Source: CALXVA01 sp944393025 (lineage in GTDB: Bacteria > Bacillota > Clostridia > TANB77 > CAG-508). From it: DNA of 64,000 bases. The first letter of the stretch is position 1, and each line of letters starts with the position of its first letter. Where the stretch lies: contig OZ007016.1 in the NCBI GenBank assembly GCA_963931445.1, forward strand, positions 62,001-126,000, written 5' to 3'. Below the pieces are notes generated by a model that worked only from the letters and a program-made list of their open reading frames with translations, did no database searches and was not told the DNA's origin. Below, one piece after another: positions 28,408 to 36,577 of this stretch. Both the position numbers and the translations under genes were made by a program.

Positions 28408-29592
28408 TCATACGTTTTTAATTGTTTGAGTATTAGTATTTTTATATAAAGGTGACAAGCTTCTTAATTTATGAATGATTTCTACTAAATATTTCACAGT
28501 ATAGTCTATCTCTTCTTTATTATTGTATTTTCCAATACTTATTCTAATTGTACTATGCGCCATTGTATCAGATAATCCTATTGCTTTTAATACATGTGAA
28601 GATTCTATACTCCCTGTAGTACATGCACTACCTGTAGATATGTATATACCTTTTTTGTCTAACTCTTGTAATATATTATCTGCTTCTACACCTTTGAAAG
28701 AAATACTTATAATTCCTGGTAATCTATGTGATATATTTCCATTTACTTTCGCATCCTCTATATTTTTTTCAATTTCTCTTATAAAATACTCTCTTAAATT
28801 AGAAATCCTACCATTCTTCTCTTCCATATTTTCATAAGCAATAGACATTGCTCTTGCTAATCCAACAATACCTGCAACATTTTCTGTTCCAGCTCTTCTA
28901 TTTCTTTCTTGATGACCACCATTTAAATATTTTCTAAATTTTATTTCATCTTTTAGATATAATACCCCAATTCCTTTAGGACCGTTAAATTTATGTGCTG
29001 ATAAAGAAAGTGAATCTATCCCCATTTTTTTAACATTAATTCTTATATTTCCTATTGCTTGCACACAATCTGCATGAAATAAAATATTATGTCTTTTAGC
29101 AATCTTACTTATTTCATCAATTGGCTCTATAGTACCTATTTCATTATTTGCTAACATTATTGAAATTAATATTGTATCTTTTCTAATTTTCTTTTCTAAG
29201 TCTTCTAAATTTACGATCCCACTATTATCCACTTTAACATAAGAGATTTCAAAGCCTTCCCTTTCTAATTCCTTACACGTGTCTAAAACTGCCGGATGCT
29301 CTATTTCACTTGTAATAATATGTTTTCCTATATCGGCATTTCCTAAAGCTATTCCTTTTAAAGCCATATTATCGGCCTCACTTCCTCCGCTTGTGAAATA
29401 AATCTCACTTTGTTTTGCATTTAACATATCAGCAACTTCTTTTCTTGCTTTCTCGATTATTTCCTTATTATCTCTGCCTATCTTATAAGCAGATGAAGGA
29501 TTTCCATAATTATCTTTCAAGTATGGTAACATTTCTTCTAGTACTCTATCATCCATCTTAGTTGTTGCTGCATTATCCAGATAAACTTCCAC
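28408..29592 (-). CDS. Cysteine desulfurase (NifS/IscS-like)
   Basis: This 394-aa PLP enzyme takes sulfur from cysteine as a persulfide. Visible motifs are VYLDNAATTKM, TSGGSEADNMALKG, HADCVQAIG (PLP Asp), SLSAHKFNGPKGIG (PLP Lys) and the active-site Cys loop STGSACTTGSIESSH. A frame from GTG 29601 is possible, but GTG 29592 gives the family's usual MEVYLDNAATT start. As cargo of a mobile element it probably supplies sulfur to a dedicated pathway rather than to general Fe-S assembly. No IscU or ThiI partner is adjacent. Confidence 0.92.
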   Translation of the reverse strand: MEVYLDNAATTKMDDRVLEEMLPYLKDNYGNPSSAYKIGRDNKEIIEKARKEVADMLNAKQSEIYFTSGGSEADNMALKGIALGNADIGKHIITSEIEHPAVLDTCKELEREGFEISYVKVDNSGIVNLEDLEKKIRKDTILISIMLANNEIGTIEPIDEISKIAKRHNILFHADCVQAIGNIRINVKKMGIDSLSLSAHKFNGPKGIGVLYLKDEIKFRKYLNGGHQERNRRAGTENVAGIVGLARAMSIAYENMEEKNGRISNLREYFIREIEKNIEDAKVNGNISHRLPGIISISFKGVEADNILQELDKKGIYISTGSACTTGSIESSHVLKAIGLSDTMAHSTIRISIGKYNNKEEIDYTVKYLVEIIHKLRSLSPLYKNTNTQTIKNV

Positions 29593-29648
29593 TATTATCA
29601 CTTCTTTCCTTTTGAATTATAACACATAAAATTTCTATTTTAAATATA

Positions 29649-29677
29649 TTGACAAAATATATTTCATATTATATTCT
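29649..29677 (+). promoter_or_regulatory. Promoter of the Nudix gene
   Basis: A perfect TTGACA (29649-29654), a 17-bp spacer and TATTCT (29672-29677) would start transcription about 15 bases before TTG 29699, leaving a very short leader with the GGAGG at its 5' end. Confidence 0.65.
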
Positions 29678-29698
29678 TTGTATATTGGAGGCGATAAT

Positions 29699-30103
29699 TT
29701 GAATAATATAAGAGTAGGATGTTCTGTTTTAATTAAATCAAATGATAAATTGTTATTAGGAATTAGAGATAAGGAGCCAAATAAGGGTATGGTTATTACT
29801 CCCGGAGGAGGAGTTGAACTCTTTGAAAATATGATAGATACAGTAAAGAGAGAAATTATGGAAGAAACAAATTTAGAAATTACTAATATAAAGCAATTAA
29901 AAACTTACGAAATTATAAATGAGCCTACCGAGCATAGGATTATTATTTACTGGTCAGCAGACTATGCTGGAAATTTCATCCTCTCAGCAAGTGACTTATC
30001 AAATGCTAAATTCTATAGTAAATCAGAAATTCAAGAACTAGACACCCAAGGAAAATTAAGTGATATTACAAAGAAAGTTCTAACTGATAATAATTGGTTA
30101 TAA
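29699..30103 (+). CDS. Nudix hydrolase
   Basis: This 134-aa protein has the Nudix box GGGVELFENMIDTVKREIMEETNLEI (GX5EX7REUXEEXGU pattern, residues about 37-62). It hydrolyses a nucleoside diphosphate-linked substrate. GGAGG seven bases before TTG 29699 sets the start; the in-frame TTG at 29678 lies before that site. It is the only plus-strand gene in the cargo block, divergent from the desulfurase gene and convergent with the unknown 284-aa gene. The specific substrate is unknown. Confidence 0.9.
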   Translation: MNNIRVGCSVLIKSNDKLLLGIRDKEPNKGMVITPGGGVELFENMIDTVKREIMEETNLEITNIKQLKTYEIINEPTEHRIIIYWSADYAGNFILSASDLSNAKFYSKSEIQELDTQGKLSDITKKVLTDNNWL

Positions 30104-30179
30104 CTATTTCTCTAATGATTTAAACTACTAATTATGGATTTACTCTCTAAATATTTTTCAAAATAGAACTAGATAGTCT

Positions 30180-31034
30180 CTATCTATCTAGTTCTATATC
30201 TTTATTTATTGACCTTTCTATATTCCATACCTCAAATACACAAAATTTATCTTCATATATATTCATCATAATGCCAAATGGTTTATTTGGCATTTGAAAA
30301 TTGCCATAAATTATTTTATCCACACATTCATCATATAATTTTTTGAATAATTTATAATCTAAATGAGGTGTCTTTTTTGGAATACTTCTTTCTATTTCTT
30401 CAGTTTCGTGTTCCTTTAAATTCAAAGTTAATTCACTTATTCTATTATTTCTAGACACTTCATATTGTCTATCTTTTATTTGAAAAAGGCCTTTTGCAAG
30501 CATTTTAGCATCTTTATAATTATGTATAGGCTTTTCATAAATGGAATCCCACGGTATTTCTAATGCTGTATGTACAGTCTTACCTCTTGTAATATCTCCA
30601 ACATCAAATCCCGGTCCAACATAATCTATTAAAATCTTATCATTTTTTTCAAATACTACCATAATAGCACCATTAGTTTTATATCTTGGTGTATAATGCC
30701 CTGTTAGCATCGTTGACGGATGTTTAGACATAAGAATGACTCCATCTTCAGTACATTCCTTTACTTCTTTTAAATAATCATTTATATCATCTAGTTTGAC
30801 ATCTCTACCTCTTATTAATTTGTACCCCTGTCCAATTGGAGCATCGGTCCTGCAAAGAAGAGGCTCTTCCCCAAACATTTGCCTTATTTTCGGACTACTA
30901 GTATCTATATAATCTCTTAATACATATACATCTCCAAATGATTGTAAACCTAAGCTATTGCAAATATCCCAACCTTTTAATTTTCCGTATCTAGATATAA
31001 TCTTTCTATCGTTCGCTTTTATCAAAGCTTCCAT
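30180..31034 (-). CDS. Unrecognised 284-aa cargo protein
   Basis: This soluble protein has no signal or membrane segments. Its central part reads LLCRTDAPIGQGYKLIRGRD, then DGVILMSKHPSTMLTGHYTP, GAIMVVFEKNDKILIDYVGP and GFDVGDITRGKTVH. The order of an RxDAPxG motif, then beta strands with acidic residues, then a basic loop hints at an ATP-grasp-like fold, but this is only a guess. The C-terminal 80 residues are helical and charged. GGAGAG precedes the ATG. Its start overlaps the previous gene by 29 bp, which indicates translational coupling with the DUF2797-like protein. Confidence 0.75.
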   Translation of the reverse strand: MEALIKANDRKIISRYGKLKGWDICNSLGLQSFGDVYVLRDYIDTSSPKIRQMFGEEPLLCRTDAPIGQGYKLIRGRDVKLDDINDYLKEVKECTEDGVILMSKHPSTMLTGHYTPRYKTNGAIMVVFEKNDKILIDYVGPGFDVGDITRGKTVHTALEIPWDSIYEKPIHNYKDAKMLAKGLFQIKDRQYEVSRNNRISELTLNLKEHETEEIERSIPKKTPHLDYKLFKKLYDECVDKIIYGNFQMPNKPFGIMMNIYEDKFCVFEVWNIERSINKDIELDR

Positions 31035-31893
31035 TACTTTTCTCTCCTATTTCTTTTCTTTTAAAGTCAACTAACCATCCTTCTAAATTTTTCATATTTA
31101 CTACAGAATACTTATTTTCTCTCTTCAATAGCATTAAACTTCCAACTGTCGCCTGTATCTCTCCTACTATATTTTCTGGTCTTGTTACTTTTTCATATTC
31201 TTTATGTGTAGGTTCATCCATTACTCCAAACAAATTTAATTGCCTACTTTCCTCTAATAAATTTTGTCTTACTTGCTCTGAAATATTTGTAAAATTGTTA
31301 TATTCTGGTTTTATAAAGTATTTTCTATATTTCTCATCTAAATTTCTTAAAATAGATTCGTATTCTTGCATAAGCATTTTGTCAATTTCTTCCTGCCCTT
31401 TATCTATTACAAAGTTATTCATTTTATAAGATGAATTAACCCTAGATGCAATTCCTAATTTTGATGTTTGACTTTCAATTTGCCTTGCAATTCTTCCATT
31501 TGGTGCTTTTGCTAAAAATATAGAATACAATGCTCCTTGTTCTAATAATCTTTCGTATTTTCTATAACTTGCTGCCGTTCCCACTTTTAGTTTATCTTTT
31601 GCAAAATAAGCAAGATATACATGATGTCCTTCATGACAAAATACTCTGGCATTATTATTATTTGTTTGACATACACTACCATTACATCCTAAACATAAGT
31701 CAAATCCAGATTTTTCTTGACAGTCTTTACACTGATTATAATTAGTTCCTGTCAAATTTACAAAAGAAGCACAAGGAATTATTTTTTTTCTTAGTAAATC
31801 ATAATAACCCCTGCAATGTTTTTCTGCTGTCTTTTTAATCTCTACATTTCCGTTTACATTCTTCATAATGTATGCTATGTGTTGCATTATCAT
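31006..31893 (-). CDS. DUF2797-like zinc-finger protein
   Basis: This 295-aa protein has paired cysteines (CKDCQEKSGFDLCLGC, then CQTNNN and CHEGHH) followed by HHVYLAYFAKDKLKVGTAAS, YERLLEQGALYSIFLAKAPN and GRIARQIESQTSK. The order of Cys clusters, an H-VYLA-KVG strand and an EQGA helix resembles DUF2797, a family compared with GIY-YIG-like folds. Function unknown, possibly nucleic acid-linked. No clear ribosome site precedes ATG 31893, and ATGs at 31887 and 31866 are alternatives. It lies in the radical SAM-HIT-284-aa operon. Confidence 0.65.
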   Translation of the reverse strand: MIMQHIAYIMKNVNGNVEIKKTAEKHCRGYYDLLRKKIIPCASFVNLTGTNYNQCKDCQEKSGFDLCLGCNGSVCQTNNNNARVFCHEGHHVYLAYFAKDKLKVGTAASYRKYERLLEQGALYSIFLAKAPNGRIARQIESQTSKLGIASRVNSSYKMNNFVIDKGQEEIDKMLMQEYESILRNLDEKYRKYFIKPEYNNFTNISEQVRQNLLEESRQLNLFGVMDEPTHKEYEKVTRPENIVGEIQATVGSLMLLKRENKYSVVNMKNLEGWLVDFKRKEIGEKSNGSFDKSER

Positions 31894-31944
31894 AAAACAA
31901 CATTTGCGGAGTATTATTTATCCATTTTATTCCTAAAAACTGTT

Positions 31945-32628
31945 TTATTCCCATATTGAAGTTCCTTTCAATTTTTCAAAATGTGGTCTTAATTTCTTAA
32001 CTATTTCTATCATCCAATCTATTCTAATATTCTCATTCCATAAGGCTCTATCTAATGCATCTATATCTTTTGCAATTAGCTTTCTTATAAATTGTGATTC
32101 TACTATAGGAGCATCAGCTAAAAACATTTCCCCTTTCTGATTCTCATAATACAAATATGGAATATTTCTATGCTTCTGATTAATTATCTCACTATAATCA
32201 TCTAGCTTTCTTAATTCATAACCATATTGACCAAATTTATCTTTTACATCTATATCAACAGCAACAATATGTAAATGTGCATGATCCGAGCAAGAACCAC
32301 CTTTAGCTGAACAAGATAATGCTCCATGTTCATAAAATACTGATCTCCCATAGTGTTTTTCAAAAACTTTTTTTAGTTCTTCCTTTACAATTTTTAATTC
32401 TTCAATTTGTTCTTTTGCCAATTGTGATATTGATAAATAATGGTCTTTTGGTACTATCAATAAATACCCAGGAACTAGTGGCCCTACCATAGGCATTATT
32501 ACAAATTTATGTGTGGTTGCAACTATTCTACTATTCAATCCCTCTTTTTCAAATTCCTCTTTTAAGTATATATCAAAGAAATTATTTTCTTCTTTTCCAT
32601 TTATTTCACTGCAAAATGAGCATTCCAT
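31945..32628 (-). CDS. HIT-family nucleotide hydrolase/transferase
   Basis: This 227-aa protein has a Cys-containing start (MECSFCSEI), a HIT-type core (ATTHKFVIMPMVGPLVPGYL, LLIVPKDHYLSI) and the catalytic histidine triad HAHLHIV (SDHAHLHIV). HIT enzymes hydrolyse or transfer nucleotidyl groups. The C-terminal 90 residues (FLADAPIVESQFIRKLIAKD, RIDWMIEIVKKLRPHF) resemble longer HIT proteins rather than simple Hint types. It starts two bases after the radical SAM gene ends, so the two are tightly coupled. Confidence 0.88.
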   Translation of the reverse strand: MECSFCSEINGKEENNFFDIYLKEEFEKEGLNSRIVATTHKFVIMPMVGPLVPGYLLIVPKDHYLSISQLAKEQIEELKIVKEELKKVFEKHYGRSVFYEHGALSCSAKGGSCSDHAHLHIVAVDIDVKDKFGQYGYELRKLDDYSEIINQKHRNIPYLYYENQKGEMFLADAPIVESQFIRKLIAKDIDALDRALWNENIRIDWMIEIVKKLRPHFEKLKGTSIWE

Positions 32629-32630
32629 TT

Positions 32631-33887
32631 TTACCTCTCCTCTTCATCTAATTCTTTTTTATATTCTTTATTATTAATTGATTTAACACATCTTTCTAAC
32701 ATTCTATATCCAATATTCATATTATTAAAATCTGCTTCTGTCCCCCACCAGTGGTTATTGTTATCATATATTGTATAATCTGTCCAGTCTAATTTATTTA
32801 GTTTTCCTTCATTAAATACTGGTGACCCTGGTAATGGCACAAATCTATATAAACTTATTCTATGAATATACTCCCTTAATTCATTTAAATATTGTATTGT
32901 TTCCAAACTAGATTCAATATTTTCTCCTGGATATCCATGCATTATATATAATTTTACTGGTATACCACTTTCATGTAATTTTTTTATTACTACCTTGGCT
33001 TTATCTAAATTTATGCCTTTATTCATATTGTCAACCATTCTTTGTGAGCCACTTTCTATTCCCAGTCGTATTTCTTGACAATTACTTTCTTTTAAAGCTT
33101 GTATAATTTCATCATTAACCGTATCTACTCTCGAATTGCATTCCCATTTCAAACCATACTTCTTAAAGATACTTGCAATTCCCACTGCATGCTTCGTATT
33201 TAATGTAAATGTTTCATCTAATAAAGTAATTCCATCACATTTTGGATATCTTTTTAAAATATATTGAATTTCTTTTTCAAAATCATGCAAATCCCTAAAC
33301 TTTACTTTACCTCTATTTTGTATTGCACAAAACTTACATCCGAATACACATCCTCTTGATGATATCATACTAATAGAGTTTTTGCTTTTCCCACCAACAC
33401 GATTATTCATATATATTTTTTCATCTGGTATTAAATGCCTTGCTGGAAATGCCGAATCTGTGATATCAACTCTCTCTCCTTTTATTATCCCTTTTTCTTT
33501 ACAACCATTCTTTATCCAATTTGTAACTGTTTCTTCTCCTTCCCCCGTAAATACAACATCTAGATTCATTTGTTTTAATACTTGCTCTGGAAAAATAGTC
33601 GCTTGTGTATTTCCAGCAATATGATATTTTGCTTTACCTTCTAGCTTTTTTGCCAGATGTAAATATGTTGGATATGATGCTGTAGATGAAATTGAATAAG
33701 CATATATATCAGCATTCGGTATTTCGTCTACTTTTGTATTCTCATCAAAATATTTTACCTCTACATCACAACCACTTTTTTCTAAAGCTGCACAAAGGTA
33801 TAGCATACCTAATGGCGGGAATTCTACTCGTTTCTTATCTTTTATTTTATCATCATAGTAATAGTAAAAAAATATAATTTTCATCAT
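32631..33887 (-). CDS. B12-binding radical SAM protein
   Basis: This 418-aa protein has an N-terminal cobalamin-binding Rossmann domain (FPPLGMLYLCAALEKSGCDV, VVFTGEGEETV) and a radical SAM core with the cluster motif CVFGCKFC (CxxxCxxC, about residue 180). GITLLDETFTLN and IRLGIESGSQRMVDNMNKG follow. The class performs methylations, thiolations and rearrangements on unreactive carbons. It is first in the cargo operon, ahead of HIT. GGGGGT precedes ATG 33887 or 33884. Its substrate cannot be deduced, but HIT and Nudix neighbours suggest a nucleotide-linked one. Confidence 0.93.
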   Translation of the reverse strand: MMKIIFFYYYYDDKIKDKKRVEFPPLGMLYLCAALEKSGCDVEVKYFDENTKVDEIPNADIYAYSISSTASYPTYLHLAKKLEGKAKYHIAGNTQATIFPEQVLKQMNLDVVFTGEGEETVTNWIKNGCKEKGIIKGERVDITDSAFPARHLIPDEKIYMNNRVGGKSKNSISMISSRGCVFGCKFCAIQNRGKVKFRDLHDFEKEIQYILKRYPKCDGITLLDETFTLNTKHAVGIASIFKKYGLKWECNSRVDTVNDEIIQALKESNCQEIRLGIESGSQRMVDNMNKGINLDKAKVVIKKLHESGIPVKLYIMHGYPGENIESSLETIQYLNELREYIHRISLYRFVPLPGSPVFNEGKLNKLDWTDYTIYDNNNHWWGTEADFNNMNIGYRMLERCVKSINNKEYKKELDEEER

Positions 33888-34069
33888 TTACCCCCAAACA
33901 AAATTTATATTATTTTATCTATCTGTTTATGTATACCTATATCATTTTATCATTATTTATACAGAATTACAATATTTTACATAATTTTTTTCAATTTCAC
34001 TATTTATTTTATGATTTTATCATATTTCTACATGTTCTATTTATTACTATTCTAACTTTATTTAATGAA

Positions 34070-34309
34070 TTATCTATTGGATTTATTATCTAATGCTAAT
34101 TTTTTCAATTCTCTTAAATATTCTCCTACAACATCTCTAAATTCTATTTTTAATTTGCCTTTACTCTTATCATAACAAATTTGCAATAACTCAAATTTTA
34201 TTAGCTTGTTATCATAAAAACCAAACTCAATCTTTTTCTCTCTAATTAATTGATTCATAGTATCACTAAAAATTTTCATATCTGTTTCTGTTTTATTGCT
34301 CTTTTTCAT
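34070..34309 (-). CDS. Small 79-aa hypothetical protein
   Basis: ATG 34309 follows AAAGAGG; an in-frame ATG at 34327 lies upstream of that site. The protein is charged (MKKSNKTETDMKIFSDTMNQ) with a strand-rich middle (KIEFGFYDNKLIKFELLQIC) and a basic end. It is divergent from the XRE regulator gene, in the place of a regulated accessory gene. I do not recognise it. Confidence 0.6.
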   Translation of the reverse strand: MKKSNKTETDMKIFSDTMNQLIREKKIEFGFYDNKLIKFELLQICYDKSKGKLKIEFRDVVGEYLRELKKLALDNKSNR

Positions 34310-34397
34310 TATTACCTCTTTACCCATTACTTAATGTCATATTATCACAAACATCGGGGTAAAATCAATATAAATTGTAAAAAAGGTGGTATAAATC

Positions 34398-34658
34398 ATG
34401 GCAGTTAGAAAATTAAATAATAATCTAAATGTAATTGGAGATAATTTAAGAAATTATAGAAAAGAAAAACATTTATCTCAAGCTGATTTGACAATGGAAT
34501 TAAATTTACTCGGAATAAATCTTCATAAAAATGATGTTTATATGATTGAAAATAATAAAAGAAGTGTTAAAGATTACGAAGTATGGGGTTTTATAAAGGT
34601 ACTTAACATATCTTATGATGATTTATTTGCTGGCATTGAAGATAAATTAGAAAGTTAA
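34398..34658 (+). CDS. XRE-family helix-turn-helix regulator
   Basis: This 86-aa protein is a single HTH_3 domain: IGDNLRNYRKEKHLSQADLTMELNLL with a recognition helix near INLHKNDVYMIENNKR. This type carries no sensor part and commonly represses element genes. AAGGTGG precedes the ATG. It lies 210 bp from the right attachment core, next to and divergent from the 79-aa gene. It is a candidate ligand of the TTGAATTCAA palindromes. Confidence 0.88.
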   Translation: MAVRKLNNNLNVIGDNLRNYRKEKHLSQADLTMELNLLGINLHKNDVYMIENNKRSVKDYEVWGFIKVLNISYDDLFAGIEDKLES

Positions 34659-34868
34659 ATTTTTTACTTTCTATATAAATAAAATAAAAAAATCCTCCTC
34701 TTATTATTATTTATAATATTCATATTTATATTATTAATCTTTATAATATTCTCTTTGACTTTTTTGTCAATACCATATTGATTTTTTATACAATAGGGTA
34801 TTGATTTATAAAATATTCGAATTCAAATCGTCTTTATCGCACACATTTCACTTGGTGTCTACTTTGGA

Positions 34869-34883
34869 ATATTCCTTCTGGTA
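34869..34883. repeat. Right attachment-site core of the integrative element
   Basis: ATATTCCTTCTGGTA is the second copy of the 15-bp direct repeat. Beyond it (toward 35323) lies the 5' part of the ZIP gene. Inside it, CACTTGGTGTCTACTTTGG is the inverted counterpart of the left arm. Confidence 0.88.
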
Positions 34884-35323
34884 TATCATGAAAACAAATT
34901 GTTATTGCGAGAGATAGTCCTAATTGTAATGATGCTTCAAATCCGGCACCTATTGCTAAACCTTCTGGGAAATTATGAATTGCTAAGCCAATGCTAACTA
35001 TTATTCCTGTTTTTAATAAACTATTTTTTGCAATTATTTTACTTTTACTGAATCTGTTATCCACCAATATATCACATATTATCATCATTATAATGCCCCA
35101 AATTATACCTAAAATAACTATTATTAAATTTACCATTTTTAAGGCTTCAGGGATTAATTCAAAACAAATAATTGCAGTCATAAGTCCGAGATGCAAATGA
35201 TAAGATAAAACTTAAAAATTTGTTAGATGTTCTTTTTAGTTTTACTCCAATAATTCCTCCTAATGTAGTACCAAATGTACCAAAAAATAGACCTATTAAA
35301 GTAGTTTTTATAATATAATTCAA
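34869..35323 (-). pseudogene. ZIP metal transporter, 5' part (frameshifted and interrupted)
   Basis: TTG 35323 with GGAG seven bases upstream begins MNYIIKTTLIGLFFGTFGTT, an N-terminal ZIP helix. After SFILSFAS the frame breaks near 35188: one extra base separates it from GLMTAIICFELIPEALKMV, HNFPEGLAIGAGFE and HDIPEGI, which continue the family pattern. The two conserved metal-site helices (HNFPEG, HDIPEG) are present. The sequence then runs into the element at 34869. The gene is thus broken twice, by a frameshift and an insertion. Confidence 0.85.
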
Positions 35324-35452
35324 AATATATCTCCTTATTTTAAATTTTTATTATTTTATATTATATTATTTTAATAGATCTATTTTTATTCTGTTTATAG
35401 ATATGAAATTATTTTTTGTGTATAATTACAAGTTAATATATTTATTTCTAAA

Positions 35453-36526
35453 TTATTCTTCATCACCCTTTAATTTTTCTGCTCTATCTGCTGTAATTAA
35501 ATTATCTATCATTTCATCTAAATTTCCATTTAAGAAATCTTCTATTTGATATATTGAAAATCCTATTCTATGATCTGTTATACGACCTTGTGGATAATTA
35601 TATGTTCTAATTTTTTCACTTCTATCTCCACTACCAACTTGGGATTTTCTAGCATTAGCCACTTCACTATCTTGTTTTTGTTTTTCTATATCATATAATT
35701 TTGTTTTAAGCATTCTCATTGCATTATCTTTATTTTGAAATTGAGAACGCTCTGTTTGGCATTCTACAACAATTCCTGTTGGTTCATGAATTAATCTTAC
35801 AGCTGATGAAGTTTTATTAATATGTTGCCCGCCTGCACCTGATGATCTAAAAACTTCCATTTTTATATCTGAAGGATTTATTTCTATTTCAACATCTTCA
35901 ACTACTGGAAGCACTGCTACTGTTGCTGTTGAAGTATGTATTCTTCCACTTGACTCTGTATCTGGAACTCTTTGTACTCTATGAACTCCACTTTCAAATT
36001 TTAATCTACTATATGCACCTTTTCCTGTAATCATAAAAGATATTTCTTTGTAGCCTCCAAGTCCAGTTTCATTTTCATTTAAAATTTCTAATTTCCAATG
36101 TTTTCTTTCTGCATACATAGAATACATTCTAAATAAAGTTCCAGCAAAAAGTGCTGCTTCTTCTCCTCCTGCACCCGCTCTAATTTCACAAATTATATTT
36201 TTTTCATCATCTTTATCTTTTGGAATTAAAAGAATTTTTATTTCTTCTTCTATTTTTGGAAGTTTTTCTTTAGACTCTAACATTTCCATTTCTGCTAAAT
36301 CTTTTAATTCTTTATCTAAACTAGCATCTTCTAGCATTTCCTTTGCTTCATTATATTGTGCTTGAATTTTTTTATATTCTCTATATTTTTCAACTATTGG
36401 TTCTAGCTCTGCATGCTCTTTCATGAATTCTCTCCAGTCATTTTGATTTGCTATAACCTCTGGATCACTTATTTTTATTGTTAATTCTTCAAACCTTTTT
36501 TCTACTGCCTCTAATTTTTGAAACAT
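35453..36526 (-). CDS. prfA: Peptide chain release factor 1
   Basis: This 357-aa protein recognises UAA and UAG stops. Hallmarks are the GGQ loop (RSSGAGGQHINKTSSAVRL, about residue 230), the codon-recognition region near 180-190 (VPDTESSGRIHTS includes the P-T-type anticodon tripeptide area) and the N-terminal helices. The usual partner prmC is not next to it. Length is normal. Confidence 0.96.
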   Translation of the reverse strand: MFQKLEAVEKRFEELTIKISDPEVIANQNDWREFMKEHAELEPIVEKYREYKKIQAQYNEAKEMLEDASLDKELKDLAEMEMLESKEKLPKIEEEIKILLIPKDKDDEKNIICEIRAGAGGEEAALFAGTLFRMYSMYAERKHWKLEILNENETGLGGYKEISFMITGKGAYSRLKFESGVHRVQRVPDTESSGRIHTSTATVAVLPVVEDVEIEINPSDIKMEVFRSSGAGGQHINKTSSAVRLIHEPTGIVVECQTERSQFQNKDNAMRMLKTKLYDIEKQKQDSEVANARKSQVGSGDRSEKIRTYNYPQGRITDHRIGFSIYQIEDFLNGNLDEMIDNLITADRAEKLKGDEE

Positions 36527-36577
36527 AAAGCTATCATTCCTTTCGTTTTAATCTTTAATATTATACATTATTTTTCT

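Larger units (their letters stand above)
24685..34883. mobile_element. 10.2-kb serine-recombinase integrative element inserted in a ZIP gene
   Basis: The boundaries are the direct repeat ATATTCCTTCTGGTA at 24685-24699 and 34869-34883. Just inside, TCTAAAGTAGACAG (left) and TCCAAAGTAGACAC (right, complement) form imperfect inverted arms, as expected for half-sites of a large serine recombinase. Contents are RhuM, recombinase, a 41-aa ORF, cysteine desulfurase, Nudix, an unknown protein, a DUF2797-like protein, HIT, radical SAM, a small ORF and an XRE regulator. No conjugation genes are visible, so it is an integrative genomic island or a mobilisable element moved by others. Confidence 0.88.

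Noticed and set aside
24685..34883. The element as a full conjugative element
   Set aside because: No relaxase, coupling protein or secretion ATPase lies between the attachment sites; the VirD4 remnant at 40328-42394 is outside them.
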